A stretch of DNA of 64,000 nucleotides from Pedobacter sp. SYP-B3415 (GCF_004138205.1 NZ_RXNQ01000036.1:1-64000), one strand, 5' to 3'. Numbered from the stretch's first letter, positions 18,067-27,193 are shown. The notes: generated by a model not told the origin, from the letters alone. Numbers and translations: made by a program.

Positions 18067-18115
18067 GGAATAGTTTTTTTACCTCACAAAGGTAAACTAT
18101 TTTCTGAGCGGCCTG

Positions 18116-18859
18116 CTATTCGAAATATAAACTAAATGTGACATTACGCAGCATCAGCCGGTCTATCGGAGTGGCGTAAGGATGATCCTCGTGCTTTAAA
18201 ACATCATTCAGGCTCTGGGATAATTTAAGCTCAGGCGACATTTTGAAGTATTCGAAATAAATATCAAAGCCGATTCCGGCCTCATATGAGAGGTAGCTGC
18301 GCTGGTTTTTTAATAATTTATTAATAGGCGCCTTGTCATCATCGTTCGTCTTCTTGCCCGGCGTAATGTCCAAAGAATATTTAAGTCCGCCGAGTACGTA
18401 TGCCCTGAAGTTACCGATCTTGTCTGATTTCAGCTTTACGCCCAGAGGAATATCGACCACCGTGGTTTGCACGCGCTGCTGTATGCTGGAGAAACTGGTA
18501 TTAACAACTGCCGGTTCCTTGTAAACATAGTTCAACAACCTGTCATTGAAAACCAGCGATGGGGTCATCCTGACGTCGAACATACTGCCAAGCCGGTAAT
18601 TTACCACAAAACCGATCCCAAATCCAGGCGATGAGCGTCCGTAGATGGCGTTTAAGGAGTCGGTAACATTATCATTCAAGGTCTTGTCAAAATACGCATC
18701 GCGCCAGCCCGCCTTTTTCATCACCTTATATTCTGATGTGATATACTGAAAGTTGAAGCCAAAATGTACAGGTTCTTCATCCACACCGCCGCCCCACTTC
18801 TGCGCCGCAGCCAGCGTGCTGTATAACGTTAACAGAAGAAGGAATGTAATGCGTTTCAT
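18116..18859 (-). CDS. PorT-like outer membrane beta-barrel protein (T9SS)
   Basis: This 247-residue protein has a signal peptide (MKRITFLLLLTLYSTLAAAQ), then HFGFNFQYITSEYKVM and alternating beta strands that end in VTFSLYFE, a typical barrel terminus. This layout and length fit the PorT family, one of the original T9SS components needed for protein secretion and gliding. The gene overlaps ubiE/menG by four bases (ATGA), and a ubiE-porT pair is a known arrangement in Bacteroidota. The PorT assignment rests on this context together with the barrel pattern. Confidence 0.8.
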   Translation of the reverse strand: MKRITFLLLLTLYSTLAAAQKWGGGVDEEPVHFGFNFQYITSEYKVMKKAGWRDAYFDKTLNDNVTDSLNAIYGRSSPGFGIGFVVNYRLGSMFDVRMTPSLVFNDRLLNYVYKEPAVVNTSFSSIQQRVQTTVVDIPLGVKLKSDKIGNFRAYVLGGLKYSLDITPGKKTNDDDKAPINKLLKNQRSYLSYEAGIGFDIYFEYFKMSPELKLSQSLNDVLKHEDHPYATPIDRLMLRNVTFSLYFE

Positions 18860-19587
18860 TTGATGCCGGTATAAATAGAGCTGATACCAAAGGTAAGCCT
18901 GCGATGCCGGCTCTGGGCAAAACCAACTTTATCCATAAGCGCAGTAAACTGCGGACCGTCAGGAAAAGCTGCTACAGACTCGGGAAGATATGAATAAGCG
19001 CGGCTGTCTTTTGAAAACAGCCGACCGAAAAAAGGCGTAATGTGTCTGAAGTAAAAGTTATAAAGCTGCTTAACCGGGAATACGGATGGTTTGGAAAACT
19101 CGAGCACCACGATTTTGCCGCCCGGCTTCAACACGCGGTACATGTCTGCCAGTCCTTTTTCCAGATTTTCAAAATTGCGCACCCCATATGCAACGGTAAT
19201 GGCGTCAAAATGGTCGTCTTCGAAATGCAGCCCTTCAGAATCGCCGAGCTGTACAGAAAACACTGAACCGATATTTTTTGCAGCGATCTTCTTTTTTGCT
19301 ACCTCCAGCATACCTTCAGATATATCAACGCCAATAATCTTTTCCGGCTTTAGTATAGCGATAGCCTCAAGGGCAAAATCTCCGGTTCCGGTTGCCACGT
19401 CAAGCATCAGCCGCGGTTGAATAGCTTTCAGTTCGCGGATCGCTTTTTTGCGCCAGATAATATCTATACCCAGAGAAAGGAAATGATTTAGAAAATCATA
19501 GGTTCCGGAGATATTATTAAACATGTCGGCAACCTGCTCTTTTTTGCTGGCATTATCGACCTGGTAGGGTGTTATGTGTTGACTCAT
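18856..19587 (-). CDS. ubiE: Demethylmenaquinone methyltransferase
   Basis: This 243-residue SAM-dependent methyltransferase performs the last step of menaquinone synthesis. It shows the UbiE/MenG signatures YDFLNHFLSLGIDIIWRKKAI, the SAM-binding LDVATGTGDFALEA, and VLKPGGKIVVLEFSKP followed by Y-x-YLPESVAAFPDG. Bacteroidota use menaquinone, so the methylated product is menaquinone. I use the ATG at 19587 (MSQHITPY); the longer frame begins with a TTG at 19599. The gene is coupled to the PorT-like gene by an ATGA overlap. Confidence 0.94.
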   Translation of the reverse strand: MSQHITPYQVDNASKKEQVADMFNNISGTYDFLNHFLSLGIDIIWRKKAIRELKAIQPRLMLDVATGTGDFALEAIAILKPEKIIGVDISEGMLEVAKKKIAAKNIGSVFSVQLGDSEGLHFEDDHFDAITVAYGVRNFENLEKGLADMYRVLKPGGKIVVLEFSKPSVFPVKQLYNFYFRHITPFFGRLFSKDSRAYSYLPESVAAFPDGPQFTALMDKVGFAQSRHRRLTFGISSIYTGIK

Positions 19588-19695
19588 GGTGAGCAGCAAA
19601 GATAATGAATTCGGCGCTTAGTACCCATGCGGGGATTTTCCCGCAAGCAAAGACCCGCCTAAAGATCTGTCAGGGATTGACAGCTAACTTTTGCC

Positions 19696-19703
19696 TACCT
19701 TTG
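19696..19703 (+). promoter_or_regulatory. -7 promoter box directly at the engB start
   Basis: TACCTTTG is a perfect match to TAnnTTTG and is followed by CAGC and then the ATG at 19708. With a start point 5-8 bases after the box, the message would be leaderless or nearly so. The same layout recurs at 35055. Confidence 0.65.
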
Positions 19704-19707
19704 CAGC

Positions 19708-20322
19708 ATGGTTATAAAAACGGCGGTATTTGTTTGCAGCAACACGAAGGTTTCAGCCCTACCTGTAGCAGACAAGCCAGAATATGCTTTTATCGGGCGC
19801 TCAAATGTGGGCAAGTCTTCCTTGATAAACCGGCTGGTTGGTCAGCACGGCCTGGCCAAGACCTCGCAGCGTCCGGGCAAAACGCAACTGATTAACCATT
19901 TTCTGGTGAATGACAGCTGGTATATTGTCGATTTACCCGGCTATGGTTATGCAAAAGTTTCAAAATCTAGTCGCGAGGCCTGGGAAAAGTTTATCCGGAA
20001 TTACCTGACGAAACGCGAGAGCCTGCAATGCGTCATGGTTCTGATAGACAGCCGTCATGAACCCCAGCAGATTGATCTGGATTTCTGCTACTGGCTTGGC
20101 GAATGCGGGTTGCCCTTTGCATTGGTATTTACAAAAGCCGACAAACAGGGCGCCGGGAAAACCGACCAGAATGTGGCAAAATTCAGAAAGGCGCTTTCTG
20201 CCTGGTTTGAAGAAGTGCCGCCTGCTTTTGTAACATCGGCAGAAAAGGGCGATGGCCGGGAAGAACTACTGGCCTTTATCGACGAGGTGAACAAAGATTT
20301 TGTGTTGCCAACCCTTTCCTGA
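19708..20322 (+). CDS. engB: Ribosome biogenesis GTPase EngB (YihA/YsxC)
   Basis: This 204-residue GTPase is needed for assembly of the large ribosomal subunit. The G motifs are clear: G1 GRSNVGKS (30-37), a G2 Thr in PGKTQLINHF, G3 DLPGYG and G4 FTKADK. YAFIGRSNVGKSSLIN is diagnostic for EngB. Length is normal. The ATG follows the -7 box with only four bases between, so translation likely begins at or near the 5' end of the message. The gene heads a plus-strand run with the prenyltransferase. Confidence 0.95.
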   Translation: MVIKTAVFVCSNTKVSALPVADKPEYAFIGRSNVGKSSLINRLVGQHGLAKTSQRPGKTQLINHFLVNDSWYIVDLPGYGYAKVSKSSREAWEKFIRNYLTKRESLQCVMVLIDSRHEPQQIDLDFCYWLGECGLPFALVFTKADKQGAGKTDQNVAKFRKALSAWFEEVPPAFVTSAEKGDGREELLAFIDEVNKDFVLPTLS

Positions 20323-20353
20323 TACTTTTGTAAGTTTCCATTTCGAGAAATTA

Positions 20354-21223
20354 ATGATGAAAAAATATTTTTCGCTCGTACTTTTTGCACACTCGATTTT
20401 CGCAATGCCCTTTGCACTCATCGGTTTTTTTCTTGGGGTAAGCCGTACCGATGCGCCGTTCTCCTGGATCAAGTTGCTGCTGGTTGTACTTTGTATGGTC
20501 TTTGCCAGGAACGCAGCCATGGCATTTAACCGCTATCTGGACCGGGATATTGACGCGAAAAACCCGAGAACCGCAGACCGCGACATTCCTGCCGGCCGCG
20601 TCTCAGCGCGTGAGGCTTTCCTGTTTGTCGTACTGAATTGTATGCTGTTTATGGCGGCTACATGGTTTATCAATCCGCTTTGCTTTTACCTTGCTCCTGT
20701 TGCCCTCTTCGTTGTTCTCTTTTATAGTTATACTAAACGGTTTACGGCCTTATGCCACCTGGTTTTGGGTCTCGGCCTGGCCCTTGCGCCCATTGGTGCC
20801 TATATCGCTGTTACAGGCAAGTTTGACCTTGTACCGCTGCTTTATTCATTTACCGTGCTTTTCTGGACCGGCGGATTTGACATTATCTATGCATTGCAGG
20901 ACGAAGACTTCGACAAACAGGCTAAGCTGCACTCAATTCCATCGCTGCTGGGCCGCCGGCGGGCGCTTCAGGTCTCTGTAGCCTTACACGTTCTGTCGGC
21001 CTGTTGTGTCATTGCGCCCTTATTTTTCAGCACGTTTGGTCCCGTTTATTACATCGGGCTCATATTTTTCTGTGCAATGCTGGTCTATCAGCACCTGTTG
21101 GTTAAACCGGACGACATCAGCAAGGTAAACCGGGCCTTCGCAACGACAAACGGAATCGCTTCGGTAATATTTGCCGTATGTTTTCTAATTGATACATTTA
21201 TCAGAACCTATCCCAATATATAA
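20354..21223 (+). CDS. UbiA-family prenyltransferase
   Basis: This 289-residue membrane protein has about eight hydrophobic segments and the two Asp-rich motifs of UbiA prenyltransferases, NRYLDRDIDAKNPRT (from residue 59) and YALQDEDFDKQAKLHS. It should transfer a polyprenyl chain to an aromatic or futalosine-type acceptor in quinone synthesis; the N-terminal SLVLFAHSIFAMPFALIGFFLG resembles the MqnP/UbiA-like group rather than MenA. Which acceptor is used depends on the menaquinone route of the organism, which this window does not show. An earlier in-frame ATG at 20300 overlaps engB and adds nothing conserved. Either Met at 20354 or 20357 could start. Confidence 0.88.
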   Translation: MMKKYFSLVLFAHSIFAMPFALIGFFLGVSRTDAPFSWIKLLLVVLCMVFARNAAMAFNRYLDRDIDAKNPRTADRDIPAGRVSAREAFLFVVLNCMLFMAATWFINPLCFYLAPVALFVVLFYSYTKRFTALCHLVLGLGLALAPIGAYIAVTGKFDLVPLLYSFTVLFWTGGFDIIYALQDEDFDKQAKLHSIPSLLGRRRALQVSVALHVLSACCVIAPLFFSTFGPVYYIGLIFFCAMLVYQHLLVKPDDISKVNRAFATTNGIASVIFAVCFLIDTFIRTYPNI

Positions 21224-21226
21224 TAC

Positions 21227-22942
21227 ATGAGTAATCTTAATATCGACAAAAGCACCCGAGAATGGGTTCCTGCAGACCTGCAGATAAAATGGGAAAATCT
21301 TGAGCCCCTGTTCACAGAATTACTGGAAAGGCCGGTCGAAAGCGCCGGTGAACTTGAAAGCTGGCTCAGGAACAGAAGCGAGCTTGAAGCTGCGCTGGAA
21401 GAGGATTTTGCCTGGCGGTATATCAGGATGACCTGCGACACGGCAAATGAGACGCTTGTTCAGGATTTCCAGTATTTCGCAACAGAAATTGAACCGAAGA
21501 TTGCACCGCTGAGCAATCAGTTAAATATCAAACTTACAGAAAGCCCCTATGTAGCAGAGCTTGACCAGGACAAATATTTTGTCTACCTGCGGGGAATCAG
21601 GAAGGCACTGGAGCTTTACCGGGAAGAGAACATACCTCTGTTTACAACATTACAGGTTACCCAGCAAAAATACCAGTCGATAACCGGCGCCATGAGCGTT
21701 CAGATTCGCGGCGAAGAGTATACGCTTGAGCAGGCAGCCAATTTCCTGAAAGATCCTGACCGGGAACGGCGCCAGCTGGCCTGGGAAACAATTCAACAGC
21801 GCAGGCTGATTGACAAAGATGAACTCAATCAGCTGTTCGACGAACTGGTAAAGCTAAGGCACCAGGTTGCTCTGAACGCCGGGTTTGAGAATTACAGGGA
21901 TTACATGTTCCAGGCACTCGGCCGTTTTGACTATACACCGAAAGATTGTTACGATTTTCATGAAGCCATTGAAAAAGAAATCGTCCCGATTTTACAAAAG
22001 CTGGCCGAAGACCGCAGCAACGCGCTTGGCATTGCCGAATTGCGCCCCTGGGATATGGATGTGAGCACCAGCGGAAAGCCCGCATTGAAACCCTTTAACA
22101 ACGGTACAGAACTGATAGATAAAAGCATTGCCTGCTTTAACAAAATCGACAGCCGCCTTGGCGAAAAGCTTGCGGTTATGAAGGCCAACAACCTGTTTGA
22201 TGTAGAAAGCCGGAAAGGTAAGGCGCCAGGAGGGTATAATTATCCCCTGGCTGAAACCGGAGCTCCGTTTATTTTTATGAATTCGGCAAACTCGTTCCGC
22301 GATCTGACCACAATGGTACATGAAGGCGGACATGCTGTACATACTTTTTTAACAGCCGGTCTGGAGCTGAATGATTTTAAACACTGCCCTTCTGAAGTGG
22401 CCGAACTGGCATCGATGAGCATGGAGCTCTTGTCTATGGATAACTGGGACGTTTATTTCGACAAGGAAGAAGATCTGCTTCGGGCCAGGCGCGAACAACT
22501 GGCCGATGTGTTGAAAACCCTGCCCTGGGTAGCTGTGATTGACCAGTTTCAGCACTGGATCTATACTAATCCTGACCATAATGCCGCAGACCGCGACGAA
22601 GCATTTAAACAGATTTACAGCCGGTTTGGAGCAGGTTTCGCCCACTGGAATGGCCTTGAGACCGAGTTTGGCAATGCGTGGCAGAAACAGCTGCACCTGT
22701 TCGAAGTACCGTTCTATTACATTGAGTATGGTATTGCACAACTTGGTGCGATTGCGGTATGGAAGAATTACAAGGAAACGCCAGAACAGGCATTGGAGCA
22801 ATATCTGGCGGCACTTTCACTCGGTTATACCCGCCCGATGAATGAAATTTATGAAACTGCCGGGATTAAATTCGATTTCAGTGCCGATTACGTACAGAAA
22901 CTGGCGGCGTTTGTAAAAGACGAATTGGAAAAACTGGGTTAG
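21227..22942 (+). CDS. M3 family oligoendopeptidase (PepF-like)
   Basis: This 571-residue zinc metallopeptidase belongs to family M3. The active-site motif HEGGH is at residues 365-369 (metal ligands His365 and His369, catalytic Glu366). A third Glu ligand is expected in the following CPSEVAELASMSMELL helix. The protein has no signal peptide and should degrade short peptides in the cytosol. The start lies three bases after the prenyltransferase stop, so the genes are likely co-transcribed. Length and the C-terminal region (GYTRPMNEIYETAGIKFDFS) fit the PepF-type group. Confidence 0.93.
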   Translation: MSNLNIDKSTREWVPADLQIKWENLEPLFTELLERPVESAGELESWLRNRSELEAALEEDFAWRYIRMTCDTANETLVQDFQYFATEIEPKIAPLSNQLNIKLTESPYVAELDQDKYFVYLRGIRKALELYREENIPLFTTLQVTQQKYQSITGAMSVQIRGEEYTLEQAANFLKDPDRERRQLAWETIQQRRLIDKDELNQLFDELVKLRHQVALNAGFENYRDYMFQALGRFDYTPKDCYDFHEAIEKEIVPILQKLAEDRSNALGIAELRPWDMDVSTSGKPALKPFNNGTELIDKSIACFNKIDSRLGEKLAVMKANNLFDVESRKGKAPGGYNYPLAETGAPFIFMNSANSFRDLTTMVHEGGHAVHTFLTAGLELNDFKHCPSEVAELASMSMELLSMDNWDVYFDKEEDLLRARREQLADVLKTLPWVAVIDQFQHWIYTNPDHNAADRDEAFKQIYSRFGAGFAHWNGLETEFGNAWQKQLHLFEVPFYYIEYGIAQLGAIAVWKNYKETPEQALEQYLAALSLGYTRPMNEIYETAGIKFDFSADYVQKLAAFVKDELEKLG

Positions 22943-22956
22943 CCCGGATGTAGAAC

Positions 22957-22992
22957 GCCATTTAACATTTAAATGGCTAAGTTTGACAAACT
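22957..22992. promoter_or_regulatory. Two adjacent perfect inverted repeats before the permease
   Basis: The first repeat has 9-bp arms (GCCATTTAA at 22957-22965, TTAAATGGC at 22969-22977, 3-base centre). The second has 6-bp arms (AGTTTG at 22980-22985, CAAACT at 22987-22992, 1-base centre). Neither is followed by a T-tract, so terminators are unlikely. Their place 18-53 bases before the permease start suggests paired binding sites for regulators. Confidence 0.45.
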
Positions 22993-23009
22993 AAACTTAT
23001 TGGACACGG

Positions 23010-24956
23010 ATGTTCAAAACATTATTCAGAAAAAAATCGATCGATAAGATCCTGCTGGATGCGCAAAAGGGTTATGGTGAGCATGACCATAGCCTGAAGA
23101 AAACACTCGGCGTACGCGATTTGACAGCTTTTGGCATCGCTGCCATTATTGGTGCCGGTATTTTCAGCACCATTGGAAAAGCCAGTGCAGACGGCGGACC
23201 TGCCGTGATCTTTCTGTTTATTTTTACCGCCATAGCCTGTAGTTTCGCCGCCTTTGCCTACGCCGAGTTTGCATCGATGGTTCCCGTTTCGGGCAGCGCC
23301 TATACCTATTCATACGTTGCTTTCGGCGAACTCGTAGCCTGGATTATCGGCTGGTCGCTTATCATGGAATATGCCGTGGGTAATATAACGGTGGCTATCT
23401 CCTGGTCTGATTACTTTACCGGCCTCCTGTCGTCGATAAATATACCCGCGTTTAACATTAACGGGATCCATCTGCCGGACTGGATGACGATGGATTACCT
23501 GACCGCCTACAACGGGCATCTGCACGCAGAGGCACTGCAAAAGGCCGGCACCAGTCTGAACAACCTGGACGATGCTACAGCACTGGCCAATAATGCCTGG
23601 ATTACCGCACCAACCCTGGGCGGCTTCCATTTTGTTGCAGACCTGCCCGCATTAGGCATTATCATCTTTATAACCTGGCTTGTTTACAGGGGCATGAAAG
23701 AATCGAGAAATGCAAGCAATGCCATGGTGGTCGTGAAACTGGCGGTCATTCTGCTGGTTATTTCTGTCGGCATTTTTTATGTTGATACCGCCAACTGGAA
23801 TCCATTTGCGCCCAATGGTGTGTCTGGTATCCTTAAGGGGGTGTCTGCTGTATTTTTCGCCTATATCGGTTTCGATGCAATCTCAACAACCGCAGAAGAA
23901 TGCCGGGATCCGCAGCGTGATCTTCCCCGGGGAATGATGTGGGCCATTATTATCTGCACGGTTTTATACGTCGCTATCGCGCTGGTTCTGACAGGAATTG
24001 TCAATTATAAAGGCCTTGCTGTAGGTGATCCGCTGGCCTATGTATTTGACAAGATCGACCTCAAACTCATGAGTGGCATCATTGCGGTAAGTGCTATTTT
24101 TGCTATGGCCAGCGTGTTACTGGTGTTTCAGCTTGGTCAGCCGCGTATCTGGATGAGCATGAGCCGCGACGGCCTGCTTCCCAAAGCATTTTCGCGTATA
24201 CATCCTCTACACAAAACCCCATCATTTGCCACTATTGTAGTTGGTTTCGTGGTCGCTGTACCATCCCTGTTTATGAACCTGACCATTGTAACTGACCTTT
24301 GTTCTATCGGTACATTGTTCGCTTTCGTGCTGGTATGTGCGGGCGTGCTGGTTCTGCAAAACCGCCCCGATGTTAAACGCGGGCGTTTCAGAATCCCCTA
24401 CGTGAACAGCCGCTACATCATCCCGGTAGCCATGGTTGTTCTAGCGGTCCTGGCCTTCACCCGGTACAAACCGGAAACATTATCATTCCTGACGAATGAG
24501 GCGAAGGTGAACGAGCCGGTAACCTTTGTAACCTCACTTGATTCTGTAGAGCTTGCAACGGTACGCAGGGAGATCAGCACCTTCGTAGCGCCGGTAATCC
24601 TTCCGAAAGGGAATATTGATGCAGTAGCTTACCTGACCGACCTGAAAGCAGACCGGTATGCCGCGTTTATCAACCAAAGCAAAATCAGCCAGGAGAAAAA
24701 ATACGAAGCCGGTTGGGCGCTTTTCAAACACAAAATACCTATGTGGATCTTTCTTGTGATCTGCGTCGTGATTGCTGTACTCTGTGTGACACACAAACTG
24801 TCGCTGATTCCGGTCTTAGGCCTCATCAGCTGTTTGTATATGATGTGTGAGTTAGGCATCTCCAACTGGATCGGTTTCGGCATCTGGCTTGTAATCGGTC
24901 TGGTCATCTACTTTATGTATGGTTACCGTCACAGCAAACTGCGCGAGGCAGCCTGA
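23010..24956 (+). CDS. APC-family amino acid permease
   Basis: This 648-residue inner-membrane protein carries the APC superfamily helix 1 pattern LTAFGIAAIIGAGIFSTIG, which unwinds around the substrate. YAEFASMVPVSGSAYTYSYV and FFAYIGFDAISTTAEECRDPQRDLPRG follow; these are hallmarks of the cationic amino acid transporter (CAT/YfnA-like) branch. A soluble insertion at about 500-575, between the later helices, carries no recognised domain. It probably takes up amino acids with protons. The gene starts 67 bases after pepF, behind two inverted repeats, and is followed by a structured intergenic region. Confidence 0.9.
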   Translation: MFKTLFRKKSIDKILLDAQKGYGEHDHSLKKTLGVRDLTAFGIAAIIGAGIFSTIGKASADGGPAVIFLFIFTAIACSFAAFAYAEFASMVPVSGSAYTYSYVAFGELVAWIIGWSLIMEYAVGNITVAISWSDYFTGLLSSINIPAFNINGIHLPDWMTMDYLTAYNGHLHAEALQKAGTSLNNLDDATALANNAWITAPTLGGFHFVADLPALGIIIFITWLVYRGMKESRNASNAMVVVKLAVILLVISVGIFYVDTANWNPFAPNGVSGILKGVSAVFFAYIGFDAISTTAEECRDPQRDLPRGMMWAIIICTVLYVAIALVLTGIVNYKGLAVGDPLAYVFDKIDLKLMSGIIAVSAIFAMASVLLVFQLGQPRIWMSMSRDGLLPKAFSRIHPLHKTPSFATIVVGFVVAVPSLFMNLTIVTDLCSIGTLFAFVLVCAGVLVLQNRPDVKRGRFRIPYVNSRYIIPVAMVVLAVLAFTRYKPETLSFLTNEAKVNEPVTFVTSLDSVELATVRREISTFVAPVILPKGNIDAVAYLTDLKADRYAAFINQSKISQEKKYEAGWALFKHKIPMWIFLVICVVIAVLCVTHKLSLIPVLGLISCLYMMCELGISNWIGFGIWLVIGLVIYFMYGYRHSKLREAA

Positions 24957-25037
24957 AAAATCAGAACGTGAGGGCCGGGTTTCCGACCGCCGGCGAATTC
25001 TGTCTACATGGCTGATTAAAAGAATTTTGTAAAAAAC

Positions 25038-25069
25038 TTGGAGGCTTAAGAATTAATAGGTTATATTTA
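25038..25069 (+). promoter_or_regulatory. Promoter of the candidate small RNA
   Basis: A TTG at 25038-25040 is followed after 21 bases by TATATTTA at 25062-25069, one mismatch from TAnnTTTG. The expected start of transcription is near 25074-25077, exactly at the 5' strand of the closing helix of the predicted RNA. Confidence 0.45.
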
Positions 25070-25071
25070 CA

Positions 25072-25210
25072 TATAGTCTCCTGAACGGGATGAAAAGTGT
25101 GAGCGGAATGAAGGAGCAGGTCTTGAAAGACCTTTGGAAGTGTCCCTCCTAGTTATCCCTATAGTTTGTTTTACAAACAAAGGCTCCATCCCCAGGAGCC
25201 TTTATTATTT
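25072..25210 (+). ncRNA. Candidate structured non-coding RNA
   Basis: This region between the permease and kup carries no gene but has a nested set of helices. The outer pair is TATAG (25072-25076) with CTATA (25159-25163), then GGAT (25088-25091) with ATCC (25155-25158), then AGGAG (25112-25116) with CTCCT (25146-25150). The tip is a 6-bp hairpin, AGGTCT (25118-25123) with AGACCT (25128-25133) closed by TGAA. A promoter-like sequence precedes it and a rho-independent terminator follows at 25179-25210. No plus-strand gene follows, so it is not a leader of a downstream gene. The identity is unknown; the signature motifs of SRP RNA, tmRNA and RNase P are absent. It could also be the 3' end of the permease message. 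Confidence 0.4.
25179..25210. terminator. Bidirectional intrinsic terminator
   Basis: A 9-bp perfect stem (AAAGGCTCC at 25179-25187, GGAGCCTTT at 25195-25203, 7-base loop) has T-rich sequence on both sides. It can end plus-strand transcripts (the permease or the candidate RNA) and the convergent kup transcript. Confidence 0.85.
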
Positions 25211-25220
25211 TAGCACATTT

Positions 25221-27173
25221 TTAAACCGGAAGCCTGTTCAGGTGTATATCGTCTGGCGTCACAAAAATCAAAGGAACCTTTTCCACATCTACATAACTGC
25301 TGTCGAGGCCGAAACTGCGTTCTTCGGAAAGGCTCATCCGTTTCAGGATGAAGTAGTAATCCATGATAGAACGTTCATAGAACCCAAGCTTATTAAATCT
25401 CGACAGGTGTTTTTCGAGTATAACGAACCTGAAATCGCCTGCAATTTTATGCCGGTTCAAAGATGTGTACTGGCTTGTGATGTCAACCTCACCATTTTTC
25501 ACAAGCTCTTCAACAACCTTACGGTAAAGCAGGTTTACCCGCTGTTCGATTCTGAAACCAAGCCTGAAATCGATTCTGATCAGTTTTCCCGGAATGAGAA
25601 ATTCAACCTTGTAATCTGTCGTATAGGGCTCGTCCATTACATCAACGTGCACCAGCCAGTAAATATCTGCCCGCTTAGGCTCCTTTTGAATAATTGAATA
25701 GATAATTTTTGATTCGATCTCCGTTTTAAAGTTTGCGCTGGTCAGGTAAACCAGCTGCGAAGAGAACTTAGGCACGCTTGTATCTTCGCTCAGTTCGCTT
25801 ATGATCGGGTAATAATCTTCAATTTCAACATACTTTACAAAGCGGTTTTTGATCTTGCGCGCCGCGTACCAGGTCCACATTACGCTGAACAGCAATGAGC
25901 CGATCAATACGGTTACCCAACCACCGTGCAGGAACTTCGCTACGTTACCAACCAGGAAAGTCAATTCAATTACCCCGTAAATGATCACAAAGATCGCTAT
26001 AATGTATACTGGAATTTTTTTCCGGCGCATGTAGGTAGCTACCAGGATCGTAGTCATCAGGAAGGTCAGGTTGATAGCCAGGCCATAAGCGCCTTCCATC
26101 TTTTCAGACTCCTGCAGGGTAAGCACAATGATTACACAACCTACAAAAAGCAACCAATTGATTGAAGGTACATAGAGCTGTCCCTTCTGGTCGCTTGGAT
26201 AATTGATCTTAATTTTCGGCCAGAGATTCAGTCGTACGGCTTCCGAAATCAGGGTGAAAGAGCCGGTAATCATCGCCTGGCTGGCAATAACCGCCGCCAT
26301 GGTGGCCAGGATAACGATTGCCACGACATAATTATCAGGTACGATTTCAAAAAACGGATTAACACGATCGTAGTTGCCCGAATGGTGCATCATCCAGACG
26401 CCTTGCCCCAGGTAGTTGATAATGAGTGTTGCCTTGACAAATATCCAGCTGATGCGGATGTTTTTGCGTCCGCAGTGCCCCAGGTCGGAATATAACGCCT
26501 CGGCACCTGTGGTACACAGAAAGACACCACCCAGAATAATCAGGGCCATCGGGTTGGTTACCAGCAGGTGTACGGCATAGTAAGGACTGAGCGCTTTTAG
26601 AATGGTCGGATCCTGAAAAACATAGATCGCGCCAAGCACCCCGAGAACCGAAAACCAAAGAAACATAATCGGCCCGAATAGTTTCCCAACCAGGTTTGTT
26701 CCAAACTGCTGGATTACAAATAGTAACACAATAATAGCCAGCACGATCGGGATAACCTGAACCTGCGGAAATTTGACCTGCAGCCCTTCGACCGCAGATG
26801 TAACTGTGATACTGGGTGTAATGATCCCGTCTGCCAGCATGGCGCAGCCACCAACAATAGCCGGGATGACCAGCCACCGCGCTTTTTTTCTTACCAGCGA
26901 GTAAAGGGAGAAGATACCACCCTCACCTTTGTTATCAGCGCGCAGTGTAACAACCACATATTTGATTGTGGTTTGTAGTGTGAGCGTCCAGATGATACAG
27001 GAAAGTGATCCGAGTACCACATCGGGTGTGATGTCTCCTCCATTACCTTTTACGCTGTTGAAGATGGCTTTGAGGGTGTAAAGGGGTGATGTACCGATGT
27101 CGCCGTAAACAATTCCTAAACTGATGAGGAGGCCGGCGGCCGTTAGTGTGTTTAAATTCTTATGACTCGACAC
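25221..27173 (-). CDS. kup: Potassium uptake transporter, KUP/HAK family
   Basis: This 650-residue inner-membrane protein imports K+ with protons. The opening helix ISLGIVYGDIGTSPLYTLKAIF is the signature of the family, and DNKGEGGIFSLYSLVR and GTTGAEALYSDLGHCG-type segments (here LCTTGAEALYSDLGHCGRKNI) follow. About 12 membrane segments cover residues 10-450, and the last 200 residues form the soluble C-terminal domain. The start is GTG at 27173, behind a near-perfect promoter. Length is normal for bacterial Kup. It is a single-gene unit converging on a shared terminator. Confidence 0.95.
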   Translation of the reverse strand: MSSHKNLNTLTAAGLLISLGIVYGDIGTSPLYTLKAIFNSVKGNGGDITPDVVLGSLSCIIWTLTLQTTIKYVVVTLRADNKGEGGIFSLYSLVRKKARWLVIPAIVGGCAMLADGIITPSITVTSAVEGLQVKFPQVQVIPIVLAIIVLLFVIQQFGTNLVGKLFGPIMFLWFSVLGVLGAIYVFQDPTILKALSPYYAVHLLVTNPMALIILGGVFLCTTGAEALYSDLGHCGRKNIRISWIFVKATLIINYLGQGVWMMHHSGNYDRVNPFFEIVPDNYVVAIVILATMAAVIASQAMITGSFTLISEAVRLNLWPKIKINYPSDQKGQLYVPSINWLLFVGCVIIVLTLQESEKMEGAYGLAINLTFLMTTILVATYMRRKKIPVYIIAIFVIIYGVIELTFLVGNVAKFLHGGWVTVLIGSLLFSVMWTWYAARKIKNRFVKYVEIEDYYPIISELSEDTSVPKFSSQLVYLTSANFKTEIESKIIYSIIQKEPKRADIYWLVHVDVMDEPYTTDYKVEFLIPGKLIRIDFRLGFRIEQRVNLLYRKVVEELVKNGEVDITSQYTSLNRHKIAGDFRFVILEKHLSRFNKLGFYERSIMDYYFILKRMSLSEERSFGLDSSYVDVEKVPLIFVTPDDIHLNRLPV

Positions 27174-27193
27174 TTTTCGTTGATATGACGCGA

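Noticed and set aside
17281..18135. Long antisense frames over the SDR gene
   Set aside because: They run through a well-supported enzyme with intact catalytic residues; no family resemblance is visible in the antisense frames.
25072..25210. SRP RNA, tmRNA or 6S RNA for the candidate RNA
   Set aside because: The GGAA-tetraloop helix of SRP RNA, the tmRNA ends and the long bubble-flanked 6S helix could not be found. The identity is left open.
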